This document shows positions 1 through 8,930 of a DNA stretch of 32,594 nucleotides, in pieces (the first letter of the stretch is position 1; each line of letters opens with the position of its first letter). A model generated the notes under the pieces. It ran no database searches. It worked only from the letters and a program-made list of their open reading frames with translations, and had not been told where the DNA came from. A program made the position numbers and the translations under genes. This stretch comes from Gammaproteobacteria bacterium (GTDB taxonomy: Bacteria > Pseudomonadota > Gammaproteobacteria > GCA-001735895). Location: the NCBI GenBank assembly GCA_014382695.1, contig JACNJF010000156.1:1-32594 (forward strand). Reading direction: 5' to 3'.

Positions 1-76
1 TCTGACGGATTTTTCTTTAGATTTTAAGGGCTTATGGATTTCCGTTCAGGCACTAAATAATAAACGAAGATTTATC

Positions 77-3000
77 GTGAGTCTTTTTGCGGGGGTATTG
101 TCAGGCTTTATACTGATGCCCGCTGCACAGGCGGATGATCGCAGGTTTTCAATAGAAGAAGCAAAATGGGATCGTGAGAAATCCCGTCTGGAGGTTAAGG
201 GTAAGGGTCGAAGCGGAAGAACAGTTATTGTTTCGAATGACGGCTCTAACGAATTTTTAGGCAGTACTGAAGTTGATGATAAGGAATGGCGAGTGCGTAT
301 CTCTAATCCTGCCATCGTGCCCTGCCGCGTTAAAGCGGTTCAATCAGATGGACGCTCGGATGACCAGCGAGTCAGAAATGCACCTAGAGATTGTGATCAG
401 GGTGTTCCACCACCACCTCCACCAGCCAACAATGCACCCGTTCTGGCACCGATTGGTAACAAGACTGTTAGTCTTGGAAATGATCTGAGCTTTACTGTGT
501 CTGCAACTGATGATGGTCAGCCGAATGGCACGTTGACGGTGTCAGCTACTGGCCTGCCAAATGGTGCAAACTTTGCCGACAATGGTAACGGTAGTGGTAC
601 CTTCACATGGCCGAATGCCAGTCCGGTTGGCAGCACGACAGTCACTTTTACCGCCAGTGATGGTAGCCTGACGGATGCAGAAACTATAACCGTCACGGTT
701 ACGCAGATTGCGCCTCCTGGCAACAATGCGCCAGTGTTAGCTCCCATTGGTAACAAAACCGTTGCTGTTGGAAATAACCTGACCTTTACTGTAACTGCGA
801 CTGATGATGGACAGCCGAACGGCACACTGACTCTGACGGCCACTAATCTGCCTAATGGAGCAAGTTTCATCAACAATGGTAACGGTACAGGTACTTTCTC
901 CTTGCAGAATGCGAGTCCGGCAGGCATTACTTTAACGACCTTTACCGTGACTGATGGAAATCTGGCCGATGCCGAAACGATTACCATCACGGTAACGGCG
1001 ATTGCTCCTCCTCCACCGGCTACGAGCTCGATTAACTCAACCAGTCGTAGTGCTGTATCGGTAGCGGCCGGTCCTGTTCCTGAGCAACCCTTTGTATCGA
1101 ACCCCCTGTATCAGGTGTTAGCGATCAACGATCTGGGAATGCATTGTGGCGATCTGGATACTCGTATCTCCAGTATTCTGCCTCCGTTTAATGTATTGCA
1201 TGCGCAGGTCATTGCACGTGGTACCAACAATACGAATCCGCGCATACTGAATCAGGGTGAAGCTATCATCACTTATTCAGCGGTTTCCAATGCGGGTGAT
1301 CCGATTTTGTCGATTGCGCCTGATCTGGCCAAAGATGGCAGCCTGTACAAGACGAATTTCTGGGATATCGCTCGTCAGGCCTATGCGCCATTCTATCCCT
1401 CCGGAATTCTGGATGCGTTCTATCCTGCGGGAACCGATATCGTCGATATTGGCCTGCCGGTACCGGACGTAGAAAGACTTTATCTGGAAGATGGTAATCT
1501 GCATGCAGGACAACAGGCAATGCCTGGTCTGAATGGTCCTTTATTCTCGAATGATCCACAGGTTTTTGTAGAGCATATTGGAACCCTGCCTTTCTTCACT
1601 AATTTTGCGTTCGGTTATACCTCGAACGTGAACTGGTCAGAAGCCGCCGGTATTCCAATCTCCGTGTATGATGATGGCGGTCGCCAGAACCCTTATCCGC
1701 TGATGCGGGTTCAGGCGGAAGTAGGTGGAGCCACCGTTGCTACTGTCGATACAGTGGTACCTATATCCGGTGAAGCGGAATGTCAACGCTGTCATGCGGA
1801 TCCGGAAGATGGTGGTAATGGAGCAGCAACACAGACTCTGTTTGATAACGGCATTACGCTGGCACTTGCGAGCCAAGATCCCGCTAATAACGTAACGGCT
1901 GGTGCCAGTATCGAATGGGCATCTGATATCAACATCATCAATCTGCATGATCTGAAGCATGGTACAACGTTGAATCAGGGTTATGACCTGACTACCGGTA
2001 AAGCCAATCAGCCCGTTGTGTGTCAGGTTTGTCACTATACCCCTGCACTCGATCTGGCTCAGCTTGGACCTTTAGGACCTGAGAACGATGGTCCGCTGAT
2101 ACTCAATGGTGTGACGGTTGCAGCCTCAATGGCAAACGGACGTGACCAGGCCAAGAACAAGACCATGTCGAATGTCATGCACAGTCATCATGGTCAGTTT
2201 ACCGATCTGTTCCCACCAATGCCTCCAGCAGTAGATGCACAGGGTAACAAGCGTAGCGCAGCAATCACCAGACAGATACTGGGTGAAACCTGCTATGCCT
2301 GCCACCCCGGTACAAATACCGAGTGTATGCGTGGTGCGATGGCGAACGGCGGTCAGGTTTGTCAGGATTGCCATGGTGATATGCAGCAGGTCGGTGATGA
2401 CTTCTCCAGAGATGTTTCGCCAACCAATGTAGGCGCCTTCCATGTGGCCGCTGATTACTATACGAATGCGGCTACACCACGTGTGCCCTGGGCGAATGAG
2501 CCAGGCTGTGGATCCTGTCATACCGGTGATGCCACCAGTAACCTGGCTGGTACAGCGAATGCAATGGTTAACCCCACAGACATCAGTGGTAATAATGATG
2601 GCATCCGTCTGGCACAGGCTTTCCGTACCAACGATGCAAAAGCAACACCCATCGTGCCTACCAATAAGCGTTTCGCTGAAAATGTGGTAGCCGAAGGTAC
2701 TGCAGCGGATGGCAATCCGAAGCTGTATCGGGTAAGTATCGGTCATGGCGGTCTGTTCTGTGAATCCTGTCATGGTGCAACCCATGCGGAATGGCCGAAT
2801 GCCAATCCGTTTGCAAATGACAACGTGGCTTCTCAGCAGTTACAGGGTCATACCGGAACCATCACCGAGTGTTCAACCTGTCATACCGGGAATCTAAATA
2901 ATCTGGGTACCAATGGTTCTACCAATAGTCTGCGTGGACCTCATGGTATGCACGTGGTTGGTGAAACCAACTTCGCGGATGGTGGACACAAAGATAATCT

Positions 3001-3160
3001 GAATCGCAACTCATGTCGTACCTGTCATGGTCAGAACGGTCAGGGTACCGTACTGTCCCGGACTGCGGCGGATCGTGATTTCAGAGGTATGGACAACGGT
3101 GGTCTGGTCGCCAAAGGTACACCAGTCACCTGTAACATGTGTCATGGTAATGAACTCTAA
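77..3160 (+). CDS. Nine-haem c-type cytochrome with two Ig-like repeats
   Basis: Predicted exported multihaem cytochrome, probably an electron carrier or extracellular/periplasmic redox enzyme; its partner is unknown. The hydrophobic segment at residues 2-18 ending AAQA looks like a signal peptide. A charged N-terminal region is followed by a proline stretch (about 111-116) and two 98-residue Ig-like repeats starting at residues 118 and 216. The C-terminal two thirds holds nine CxxCH haem motifs: CQRCH, CQVCH, CYACH, CQDCH, CGSCH, CESCH, CSTCH, CRTCH and CNMCH. Before the haems is a NDLGMHC segment that I recall from other bacterial cytochromes of unknown role. The GTG start is doubtful. The frame stays open to the left window edge, and the basic residues KRR expected in a signal peptide lie just before the GTG. 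The true start may therefore be upstream or hidden by a frameshift. The gene ends at a strong terminator. Confidence 0.85.
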   Translation: MSLFAGVLSGFILMPAAQADDRRFSIEEAKWDREKSRLEVKGKGRSGRTVIVSNDGSNEFLGSTEVDDKEWRVRISNPAIVPCRVKAVQSDGRSDDQRVRNAPRDCDQGVPPPPPPANNAPVLAPIGNKTVSLGNDLSFTVSATDDGQPNGTLTVSATGLPNGANFADNGNGSGTFTWPNASPVGSTTVTFTASDGSLTDAETITVTVTQIAPPGNNAPVLAPIGNKTVAVGNNLTFTVTATDDGQPNGTLTLTATNLPNGASFINNGNGTGTFSLQNASPAGITLTTFTVTDGNLADAETITITVTAIAPPPPATSSINSTSRSAVSVAAGPVPEQPFVSNPLYQVLAINDLGMHCGDLDTRISSILPPFNVLHAQVIARGTNNTNPRILNQGEAIITYSAVSNAGDPILSIAPDLAKDGSLYKTNFWDIARQAYAPFYPSGILDAFYPAGTDIVDIGLPVPDVERLYLEDGNLHAGQQAMPGLNGPLFSNDPQVFVEHIGTLPFFTNFAFGYTSNVNWSEAAGIPISVYDDGGRQNPYPLMRVQAEVGGATVATVDTVVPISGEAECQRCHADPEDGGNGAATQTLFDNGITLALASQDPANNVTAGASIEWASDINIINLHDLKHGTTLNQGYDLTTGKANQPVVCQVCHYTPALDLAQLGPLGPENDGPLILNGVTVAASMANGRDQAKNKTMSNVMHSHHGQFTDLFPPMPPAVDAQGNKRSAAITRQILGETCYACHPGTNTECMRGAMANGGQVCQDCHGDMQQVGDDFSRDVSPTNVGAFHVAADYYTNAATPRVPWANEPGCGSCHTGDATSNLAGTANAMVNPTDISGNNDGIRLAQAFRTNDAKATPIVPTNKRFAENVVAEGTAADGNPKLYRVSIGHGGLFCESCHGATHAEWPNANPFANDNVASQQLQGHTGTITECSTCHTGNLNNLGTNGSTNSLRGPHGMHVVGETNFADGGHKDNLNRNSCRTCHGQNGQGTVLSRTAADRDFRGMDNGGLVAKGTPVTCNMCHGNEL
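428..1015 (+). repeat. Two tandem Ig-like (He_PIG-type) coding repeats, 294 bp each
   Basis: Copies run from 428 to 721 and from 722 to about 1015, inside the multihaem cytochrome gene. Each begins NNAPVLAPIGNKTV and shares TDDGQPNGTLT, LPNGA, NNGNG/DNGNG and DAETIT blocks. This matches the putative-Ig (He_PIG) fold found in secreted and cell-surface proteins. The two copies are alike but not identical, so the duplication is not very recent. Confidence 0.85.
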
Positions 3161-3211
3161 TCGGGAAGATTATGGTTTTAATTAGTTAGCTTTGTCAGGG
3201 ACGACCCTAAA

Positions 3212-3243
3212 GGCACCCCGTGTAGGGCGGGGTGTCTTTTTTT
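3212..3243 (+). terminator. Rho-independent terminator of the multihaem cytochrome gene
   Basis: A 9-bp stem, GGCACCCCG (3212-3220) with CGGGGTGTC (3228-3236, one G-T pair), encloses a 7-nt loop and is followed by seven Ts (3237-3243). It lies about 50 bp after the stop codon. Confidence 0.9.
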
Positions 3244-3639
3244 ATGCCCGGAATAAATTCCTTGCTCCAACAATGCATAATTAAACTATGCGCTTTTAGT
3301 ACAACTCTTTAACTGCTACGCATTGCTGCCACTCCCGAGGGGTTTTATTGGGAATTTAGTAACCGAGCTTTTCTGGATTCCTGATTAAAGGATTCAGCAA
3401 TGACGGATTTAAAAAAGTTCTTAAAAGAAGCTGTTGTTTTTACACTAAGAATCTTTAGTCATTGCTGATTAAGCTGTGGACTTTGAGCCCATAGCTATTG
3501 GCTGGTTCTTCAGTTTGGCGGATTACTTGCGAGACTTTTCTAGCGGGCTTAACAAATTATTGAGGATGTTAAAGCTTCCTTAAATCATGCCACAAGGTGG
3601 GAGCAGGGTGTTTAATGCACGTGAGTCGAACACCCGTTC
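3244..3639. other. Intergenic region between convergent transcription units
   Basis: I see no credible gene here. It contains an 11-bp perfect inverted repeat, TCAGCAATGAC (3394-3404) and GTCATTGCTGA (3458-3468), separated by 53 nt of AT-rich DNA. Near the end of the minus-strand operon is a 7-bp stem, GGGTGTT (3606-3612) with AACACCC (3629-3635). It has no T-tract on the minus strand, so it is at best a weak terminator for the lipoprotein gene. Confidence 0.6.
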
Positions 3640-4437
3640 TCAGTTCTGATGCAGTGAGTTACTGATGTTAACCAGAACCTGATTGACATTGTTATCGAGC
3701 GGACTGGTAACGACTGCTGTTTCCGTTTCCAGAGTTTCCAGATCCACCGCGTTAAACCAGGTGTCGTAATGGATATTGATATTAATTTCCGCGCTACGAC
3801 TGTTGTCAGACAGCGTGACCTGAGTGGCTAATAGTAGTGCCCGGTTTCTTAAAGCAGCCCCTGTACTTATATTAATGATTCCAGAGCCGCCAGCTGCGAG
3901 TGTATAACTACCTTCCAGATAGATTGATTTTCCGATTAGATCAGGTTCACCTGCACCAGTCGGGAGGTTTATCGCGTCATTGTCTGCTGCAAGTATCGCA
4001 ATGTCTGCACCGCAATAGCTGGCAGCAGGCGGCGATAAAGCGCCAATAGAAGCTTGCACATTGTCGGCATCCAGCAGGTTAATCACATAGGGCGTTCCAG
4101 TTGAAGTGGGTGTTGAGCTGGTATGGGCCTGTGCCTGCGGAATGAAGAAATTAAGGAAGTCGCTGGCGTTTACACTAAAGCTGGCGTCGCAGCTTGTTTC
4201 AATGGTTGTGCTCGCAATCACTAGATAGGCTTTTGTGAGGGTGATCGTGTCACCCAGATCGTTAACAAAAGTTTTAGCGCCAGCTGGCTGGACAGCGCTG
4301 ATCTGAGGCGATGCAGCAGCGTTGATGGTCAGCTGTGTTCCTGCTGAGGCCGAGCCGCTACTGGAGCTACAGCCGCTCAGTAATGCAGCTGCAGTGGCAG
4401 ATGCCAGGTATAAAGCGTTAATGTATTTCGAAGTCAT
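3640..4437 (-). CDS. Unknown lipoprotein, last gene of the MbnP/MbnH operon
   Basis: 265 residues with a lipoprotein signal peptide: hydrophobic segment 8-20 and lipobox LSGC with Cys23, followed by a Ser-rich linker. The mature part is beta-rich in appearance and has two further cysteines (in TSCDA and SYCGA) that could form a disulfide. I do not recognise a family with confidence; the VND.GD.ITLTKAYLVI segment loosely resembles DUF4382-type lipoproteins. Its start overlaps the upstream barrel gene by 20 bp, so the two are probably translationally coupled. This ties it to the copper/di-haem operon. A role in that system is inference from position only. Confidence 0.75.
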   Translation of the reverse strand: MTSKYINALYLASATAAALLSGCSSSSGSASAGTQLTINAAASPQISAVQPAGAKTFVNDLGDTITLTKAYLVIASTTIETSCDASFSVNASDFLNFFIPQAQAHTSSTPTSTGTPYVINLLDADNVQASIGALSPPAASYCGADIAILAADNDAINLPTGAGEPDLIGKSIYLEGSYTLAAGGSGIINISTGAALRNRALLLATQVTLSDNSRSAEININIHYDTWFNAVDLETLETETAVVTSPLDNNVNQVLVNISNSLHQN

Positions 4438-5308
4438 AAGTTAATCCGATAGAGATCATATCGCTTTCTTCATGCTCACCGTTGAGCTGAACAGCAGCGG
4501 CATGTTTGAAGGCCAGATTGAGTAGAAGATCAGGTTTAATGGTGTATATGATGCCGGGAACCAGATAGATGATAGTGCCACCTGAGTCGGGGTCGCTAAC
4601 GCCAGCAAAAGTATCCTTCTGGCTACTGCGCCCTTCCAGCCCCAGATAGTAGGAAAATCCGTGGCTGGAGGCATATTGAGCCGTGGTATTAAATACCAGT
4701 GCGTCACCCGCCTGAAAGTCCTGGTAACCTTCCGACGCGACGTGGTAACTGGCACTGGTATAAAGTAGAAATGGATAGCTAAAATGGGCATACCAGAGCC
4801 CCACATTAACCACCGTTGCGCCCTGTCCAGCCTGTACATCGAAGTCGAGTGCCAGTCCATTGTCATCTTTCTGTTCGGATGCAGTAGGCAGCTTGATTCC
4901 TGCCAGCAATCCATACATATCCGACTGTAAAAACTCACTGTCCTGCAGATAGTTTTTTACCGTTATTGTGGTGTCACCCAACATGCTGACTTCCTGATCC
5001 GCCAGATTAAAAGACTCCAGCTGGCGGTTGATAAAGGGGAGGTTTGCGCTGATCATCCAGCGTGAGTTTGGTGCATAGGCGAGGCTTAGTGAAAGCCGGT
5101 TTTCATCGATTATTTTCTTATTGAATCCTTCGCGCCCGAGCTCTTCGCTACGCGTTAGATAATCCAGCGAGAAACGTAATCTATTTTCGAAAGGCTTCTC
5201 TGCCCCCATTAAAGACTGGGTCGGATCTCCAACCATGCAGGTTGAGCAGGCAAAGGCAGACGGTGAGGCGCATAAAGCCAGAAGTATTACTGGAGTTTTA
5301 TAGTTCAT
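4418..5308 (-). CDS. Outer-membrane beta-barrel-like protein with N-terminal CSTC motif
   Basis: 296 residues with a Sec signal peptide (about 1-20, cleavage after AFA). The predicted mature protein starts CSTCMVGDP, a Cys-x-x-Cys that could bind metal. This is not a lipobox, because position -3 is Ala and -2 is Phe. The rest shows alternating beta-strands with aromatic residues (RFSLDYL, SLSLAYA, GLWYAHF, YYLGLEG) and ends YDFEIH, typical of outer-membrane barrels. It begins 9 bp after the MbnH-like gene and overlaps the following lipoprotein gene by 20 bp. It could move copper or a copper complex across the outer membrane, but that is inferred from context. Confidence 0.75.
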   Translation of the reverse strand: MNYKTPVILLALCASPSAFACSTCMVGDPTQSLMGAEKPFENRLRFSLDYLTRSEELGREGFNKKIIDENRLSLSLAYAPNSRWMISANLPFINRQLESFNLADQEVSMLGDTTITVKNYLQDSEFLQSDMYGLLAGIKLPTASEQKDDNGLALDFDVQAGQGATVVNVGLWYAHFSYPFLLYTSASYHVASEGYQDFQAGDALVFNTTAQYASSHGFSYYLGLEGRSSQKDTFAGVSDPDSGGTIIYLVPGIIYTIKPDLLLNLAFKHAAAVQLNGEHEESDMISIGLTYDFEIH

Positions 5309-5317
5309 ATCAGTTCC

Positions 5318-6574
5318 CTAAGGACACAGAGTGTGTTTTTGAGTGTTACCAAAAGGATCGGATAAGTCATTACGGCAGATAAACTTCCAGTCAGTCAGAC
5401 TTTCAAAAAAAGCGATTAGATCGAGTCGTTCATTGGTGCTAATCACAAAGCCATTGACCAGGCCGCTGCGGTTTGGATTGAGGGCGCCATCACCAGCATT
5501 CGGATCAGGCGGCAGAATCACACGTCCACCACGTGCGTAATGGTCGATCACTTCATCCAGTGTGGCGATGCTGCCGTCATGCATATAAGGTGCGGTCAAT
5601 GCAATATTACGCAGGGTCGGGGCGCGAAATTTTCCTTCGTCTTCGGGACGCAGGGTAAACTCTCTGAGGCCATGATTATCGGACGGGTAGAGTCCGACTC
5701 CGCCGATGTTATATAGCGCATTATTATGGAAGCTGTTCTGAGTAAAGCGAATGCCATCATGATCAACCGAGTCACTGAAATTAAAGCCGGCATGGCAATG
5801 GAAGCACTCCAGCTGTTCGCTGAAAAACAGTTCGCGACCACGTTTTGCGGCATCCGTCATGGTATTCGGTTCTGACCGCTGCTCTTTATCGAAATCCGAA
5901 TCACCTGAAATCATGATGCTGCCGAAAGCGGCAAAGGCTTTGGTGACCGTGAATAGCGTGATTTTTTCTGCTTCGTCCGGAAAAGCGTTCGCAAACAGGG
6001 TCGGATAGTCAGGGGGGGCGGTACTATAATCCTGCGCTAACGGCGTGCTCAGGCGTGCGAGCATTTCAACTTCATGGCCTGACCAGCCCAATTCAATGGG
6101 GGCTTCATTGGTGATGACTGCGAGCGCCTGTTGTTGCAGATTGACGACCTGGTTATTGGCCCAGTTCATGGTGCCGTTATACACCACATTGGTCATGCTC
6201 ATCGCGTTACGCGAATGCGGGTGTCCGGCCGAACCTACTGAAACAGTCAGACCATCGGTAAAGGCCTTTTCCTGTAGATGGCAGTCTGCACAGGACTGAG
6301 TTTTGTTGAAGGAAAGGTTACGGTCATAAAACATAAAACGGCCCAGTTCAACTTTGGCCATACTGAGGCGGTTGTTATCTTCTTCGCGCGGAAGTGGGAA
6401 GCCACAGGGTAGTTGTAACGGGGCTGTTGAACCACATTCACCAAACACTGCACTTTTGGAAGACGTCTCTACCTGAGAAACATCGTTGCCAGAATCGGCG
6501 CATCCCGCCAGCACGAGGCTGGTCAGGATACTGATGAGTAATTCAATGCTGCGTTTAGAAAAAAGAAGGTTCAT
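5318..6574 (-). CDS. mbnH: MbnH-like di-haem enzyme (MauG/cytochrome c peroxidase superfamily), lipoprotein
   Basis: 418 residues. The signal peptide has lipobox LAGC with Cys25. Two c-haem sites are visible, CADCH at 95-99 and CFHCH at 257-261, as in MauG and bacterial cytochrome c peroxidases. The typical second-domain block around FRAPTLRN and APYMHDGS (316-335) is also present. In characterised systems MbnH forms a high-valent bis-Fe(IV) state and oxidises a tryptophan of its partner MbnP to kynurenine, which creates MbnP's copper site. Assignment to MbnH rather than to a peroxidase rests on the adjacent MbnP-like gene 50 bp upstream. No methanobactin precursor is seen nearby, so this is the stand-alone form of the pair. 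Confidence 0.87.
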   Translation of the reverse strand: MNLLFSKRSIELLISILTSLVLAGCADSGNDVSQVETSSKSAVFGECGSTAPLQLPCGFPLPREEDNNRLSMAKVELGRFMFYDRNLSFNKTQSCADCHLQEKAFTDGLTVSVGSAGHPHSRNAMSMTNVVYNGTMNWANNQVVNLQQQALAVITNEAPIELGWSGHEVEMLARLSTPLAQDYSTAPPDYPTLFANAFPDEAEKITLFTVTKAFAAFGSIMISGDSDFDKEQRSEPNTMTDAAKRGRELFFSEQLECFHCHAGFNFSDSVDHDGIRFTQNSFHNNALYNIGGVGLYPSDNHGLREFTLRPEDEGKFRAPTLRNIALTAPYMHDGSIATLDEVIDHYARGGRVILPPDPNAGDGALNPNRSGLVNGFVISTNERLDLIAFFESLTDWKFICRNDLSDPFGNTQKHTLCP

Positions 6575-6624
6575 ACATACATCTCAAAAATGATTCCTGA
6601 TCACGATAGCATCGATAATAAAGA

Positions 6625-7551
6625 TTATTGTTTGCTAAACAGCTTCTGTCCGGCTGTATAGGTCGATTGGGTTCCTGATACACGTCCATAAGCGTAGCTC
6701 AGACCCAGGCGGGGCATGATTTCTTCGCAGTCATTGTCATCTATAAAGGACTGGCAGCCGGGTATCGCTGATGCGCCGCCGGTAAAATTAACACTCACAT
6801 CATTGCCTTCGAGTACCTGGCCGGGGTTGACCTCAATCACACTACTGGCGAGGTTAAAGTTATCAAGACAGACTTCAACAGTATTGGGTACGGTACAGGC
6901 AGAATCCGGAGCAGCGGTATTCACAGTGCCGGGGCAACCCTGAGCACCCAGATGGAGATTAAAAGGCTGATTTGCTCCAGCAGGGTCGCCGATGCCATCG
7001 ATACGGATATATTTACGCCCGATCTTCCATGCCCATAACATGCCGGAGGCATTTAAAGGGGACGCAGCGGTGGCTTCGTCGATATGGTTTTTATCAGCCG
7101 GCAGACCTAGCGTAAAACAAACTTCGGTCGCAGACAGGTCAACCGTATCAGGAACAGTGACCTGCCCCTTAATCTGAGTATTCATTTCAGGTGTACCGCT
7201 ACAGCCGCCGCTGGCATCTTCAAAGTCGAGCATGACCACGTCATCCAGCTGCCATTGATCATCCTGGGTCAGTTCAATCGGATAGGTAATGCCGCTGGCA
7301 TCATCATGCACATGTGCTTCATGTAGATACATTCTGAAGTCATTCGCTATGAAGTCATTGCTGCCAGACCCTACGCCGGTGTAGGTCTGTCCACAGTTGA
7401 AGTCTGCGTCGTTAATTCTGGCAGCGAACTGGATGGCGACATCCTTCGCGGCAGTGCCCGCGGTGCTGGAATCATCATCCGAGCAGGCGCTTAATAGCAG
7501 TGAGCTAGCTGCCAGTAGCAGCACAGAAAGTGTGTTATTTAATTGTTTCAT
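6625..7551 (-). CDS. mbnP: MbnP-like copper-binding lipoprotein (metallo-mystery pair four-Cys family)
   Basis: 308 residues, first gene of the operon. The lipobox is LSAC with Cys23. The family pattern is clear: QFAARINDADFNCGQTY near 41-57, DFRMYLHEAHV (71-81), VMLDFED (106-112), FTLGLP and NHID near 146-158, MLWAWK (171-176), LHLGAQGC (199-206), and late paired cysteines (PGCQSF, NDCEE). The conserved tryptophans (W100, W173, W175) include candidates for conversion to kynurenine by the MbnH partner. Copper binding is family knowledge, not shown here. It lies 50 bp upstream of the MbnH-like gene on the same strand. Confidence 0.87.
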   Translation of the reverse strand: MKQLNNTLSVLLLAASSLLLSACSDDDSSTAGTAAKDVAIQFAARINDADFNCGQTYTGVGSGSNDFIANDFRMYLHEAHVHDDASGITYPIELTQDDQWQLDDVVMLDFEDASGGCSGTPEMNTQIKGQVTVPDTVDLSATEVCFTLGLPADKNHIDEATAASPLNASGMLWAWKIGRKYIRIDGIGDPAGANQPFNLHLGAQGCPGTVNTAAPDSACTVPNTVEVCLDNFNLASSVIEVNPGQVLEGNDVSVNFTGGASAIPGCQSFIDDNDCEEIMPRLGLSYAYGRVSGTQSTYTAGQKLFSKQ

Positions 7552-7877
7552 TTTATCTCTCTATTTATTTTTTTATAGTTTAGGGTGTGCCTGTTTTATA
7601 AGCCGGGATACTCCGGCCCGTTTACGGGTGATGGATTAATGCGAAACCCTAAAAATCAAGCATCCAGAAAAAATAACTCTGGATAGCAGCGGTCTATGAC
7701 CGGCTTGCTGATAGAGTCAATAAGCTTTTTATCGACGGGTAAGTTATTTCAACTGGAGCAGTATATGAAAATTATATGAATACGGGATGTGGCAATTGAC
7801 GCAGATATGCGCTGTACCGAGATGAAAATAGGATAAAGAAGAAGGGGCTAAACGATGGGTTGCTCAGGAGCGGTTAA
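7552..7877. other. Intergenic/leader region upstream of the MbnP-like operon, with several hairpins
   Basis: I see no gene here. The part next to the mbnP start is rich in short inverted repeats: GCCGG/CCGGC around 7602-7617, CCCG/CGGG just after it, ATCCAGA (7662-7668) with TCTGGAT (7678-7684), and CGGTC/GACCG around 7690-7702. On the minus strand these would lie in the leader or promoter of the operon. I could not fix a promoter by eye. No clear terminator for the upstream DyP gene is visible. Confidence 0.45.
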
Positions 7878-8759
7878 TTAAAAGCCAGTTGCAGTTAAAT
7901 CCAGCACGCCATCCTTCATCGGAGGGCACCAGAAATAAGCGCCACTGACAGGCCGGGTAAAATTAAACAGTGCATCGGGGACACCGTCTTCAACTCCACA
8001 CATTCTGTTCAGGATGGCTTCAAAAGCATTAAAAGAGTGGCCGAAAGCGACAAAATTCAGTCCCCCGATCATCCCTTCGGCCCAGGGCATGGAGCGTCTC
8101 AGCATAAAAGCTTGCGGCTGAAAACTTTCCTGCGCGGTACGTTTTACATGCGCAGACTCCGGGGCTTCATCAAACTCTTCATTATCACTCACATGACGCC
8201 CTATCGAGTCGTCCTGCTGTTGCGTATTCATATTGTCCCAGGCGGCAAAATTGTGTTGCCATTTCTGAACCGCAACAAAGCTGGAACCGTTGATTCCTGA
8301 TTCCTGATGCTGCACGATGGCTGCATTCAAGGCATCCTCTCCCTGCGGGTTTTCGGTGCCGTCTTCATAGCCGCTTAAATCGCGATTGTGGTCAAAGGTA
8401 AAACTGTCCGTACAGTCGGTTAGTACGAAAGTGGGTGACAGCAGCGAGCTGATCAGTCGACTTTGATGAAAGATTTCACCGCGATCATTGCCGCGAATCC
8501 AGCACCACAGGGCCTGCGGTGTGGAGGGAATTTCGATACCGCCGTTGCTGCTGGCGGTCAGTACGCGCATACCGGGAATAGTGCTATTCAACCTGTCCAG
8601 CAGTGACTGCCCCAGTCCTATCACCAGATTATCACCGTCAACCAGTTTGGCCAGACCCTGCAGGCATGGCTGAAGTTCATCCGTCTCCTGCAGTGAAAAG
8701 GTCAGGAAGCGTGAAAAAGGGGGTATGTCTGCAAGTATGCCAGCCTGTGGAGTATCCAT
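7878..8759 (-). CDS. DyP-type haem peroxidase
   Basis: 293 residues from the ATG at 8757-8759, preferred because GAGG lies about 6 nt before it; an ATG six codons earlier lacks this site. DyP hallmarks are the GYEDGT motif at 130-135 (catalytic Asp133), a proximal haem His at about 204 (SAHVKRT) and the distal Arg in LRRSMPW (221-222). Length and motifs fit the compact YfeX-like bacterial class. There is no signal peptide and no cargo-loading tail is evident, so a cytoplasmic protein is likely. It probably oxidises haem-related or phenolic substrates with peroxide; the substrate cannot be read from sequence. It is transcribed in the same direction as the copper operon but 326 bp away. Confidence 0.92.
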   Translation of the reverse strand: MDTPQAGILADIPPFSRFLTFSLQETDELQPCLQGLAKLVDGDNLVIGLGQSLLDRLNSTIPGMRVLTASSNGGIEIPSTPQALWCWIRGNDRGEIFHQSRLISSLLSPTFVLTDCTDSFTFDHNRDLSGYEDGTENPQGEDALNAAIVQHQESGINGSSFVAVQKWQHNFAAWDNMNTQQQDDSIGRHVSDNEEFDEAPESAHVKRTAQESFQPQAFMLRRSMPWAEGMIGGLNFVAFGHSFNAFEAILNRMCGVEDGVPDALFNFTRPVSGAYFWCPPMKDGVLDLTATGF

Positions 8760-8930
8760 TTTATCCTCGAAGATCAATCGTGCTAACGATTTATGAAAGC
8801 CATAAAGTATGCGCAGGATACCTGCTTAGTGGTCTATTTTGTAGCGCTAATGACCTGAATCATTGATGCCGATGTGTAATAGGAATTAAATAATCGATAT
8901 TGGCCTATTAACAGAATCTGTTCGCACGAA

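Noticed and set aside
517-990. Antisense open frame over the Ig-like repeats
   Set aside because: Its repetitive sequence simply reflects the coding repeats of the plus-strand gene.
428-1015. CRISPR or other short tandem repeat array
   Set aside because: The repeats are 294 bp, in frame and protein-coding Ig-like domains.
2126-2785. Long antisense open frame (219 codons) inside the multihaem cytochrome gene
   Set aside because: It mirrors a clear CxxCH coding region on the other strand and has no family features.
3360-3600. Possible integron attC site or IS end
   Set aside because: Inverted repeats are present, but core-site motifs, a transposase and target duplications are not.
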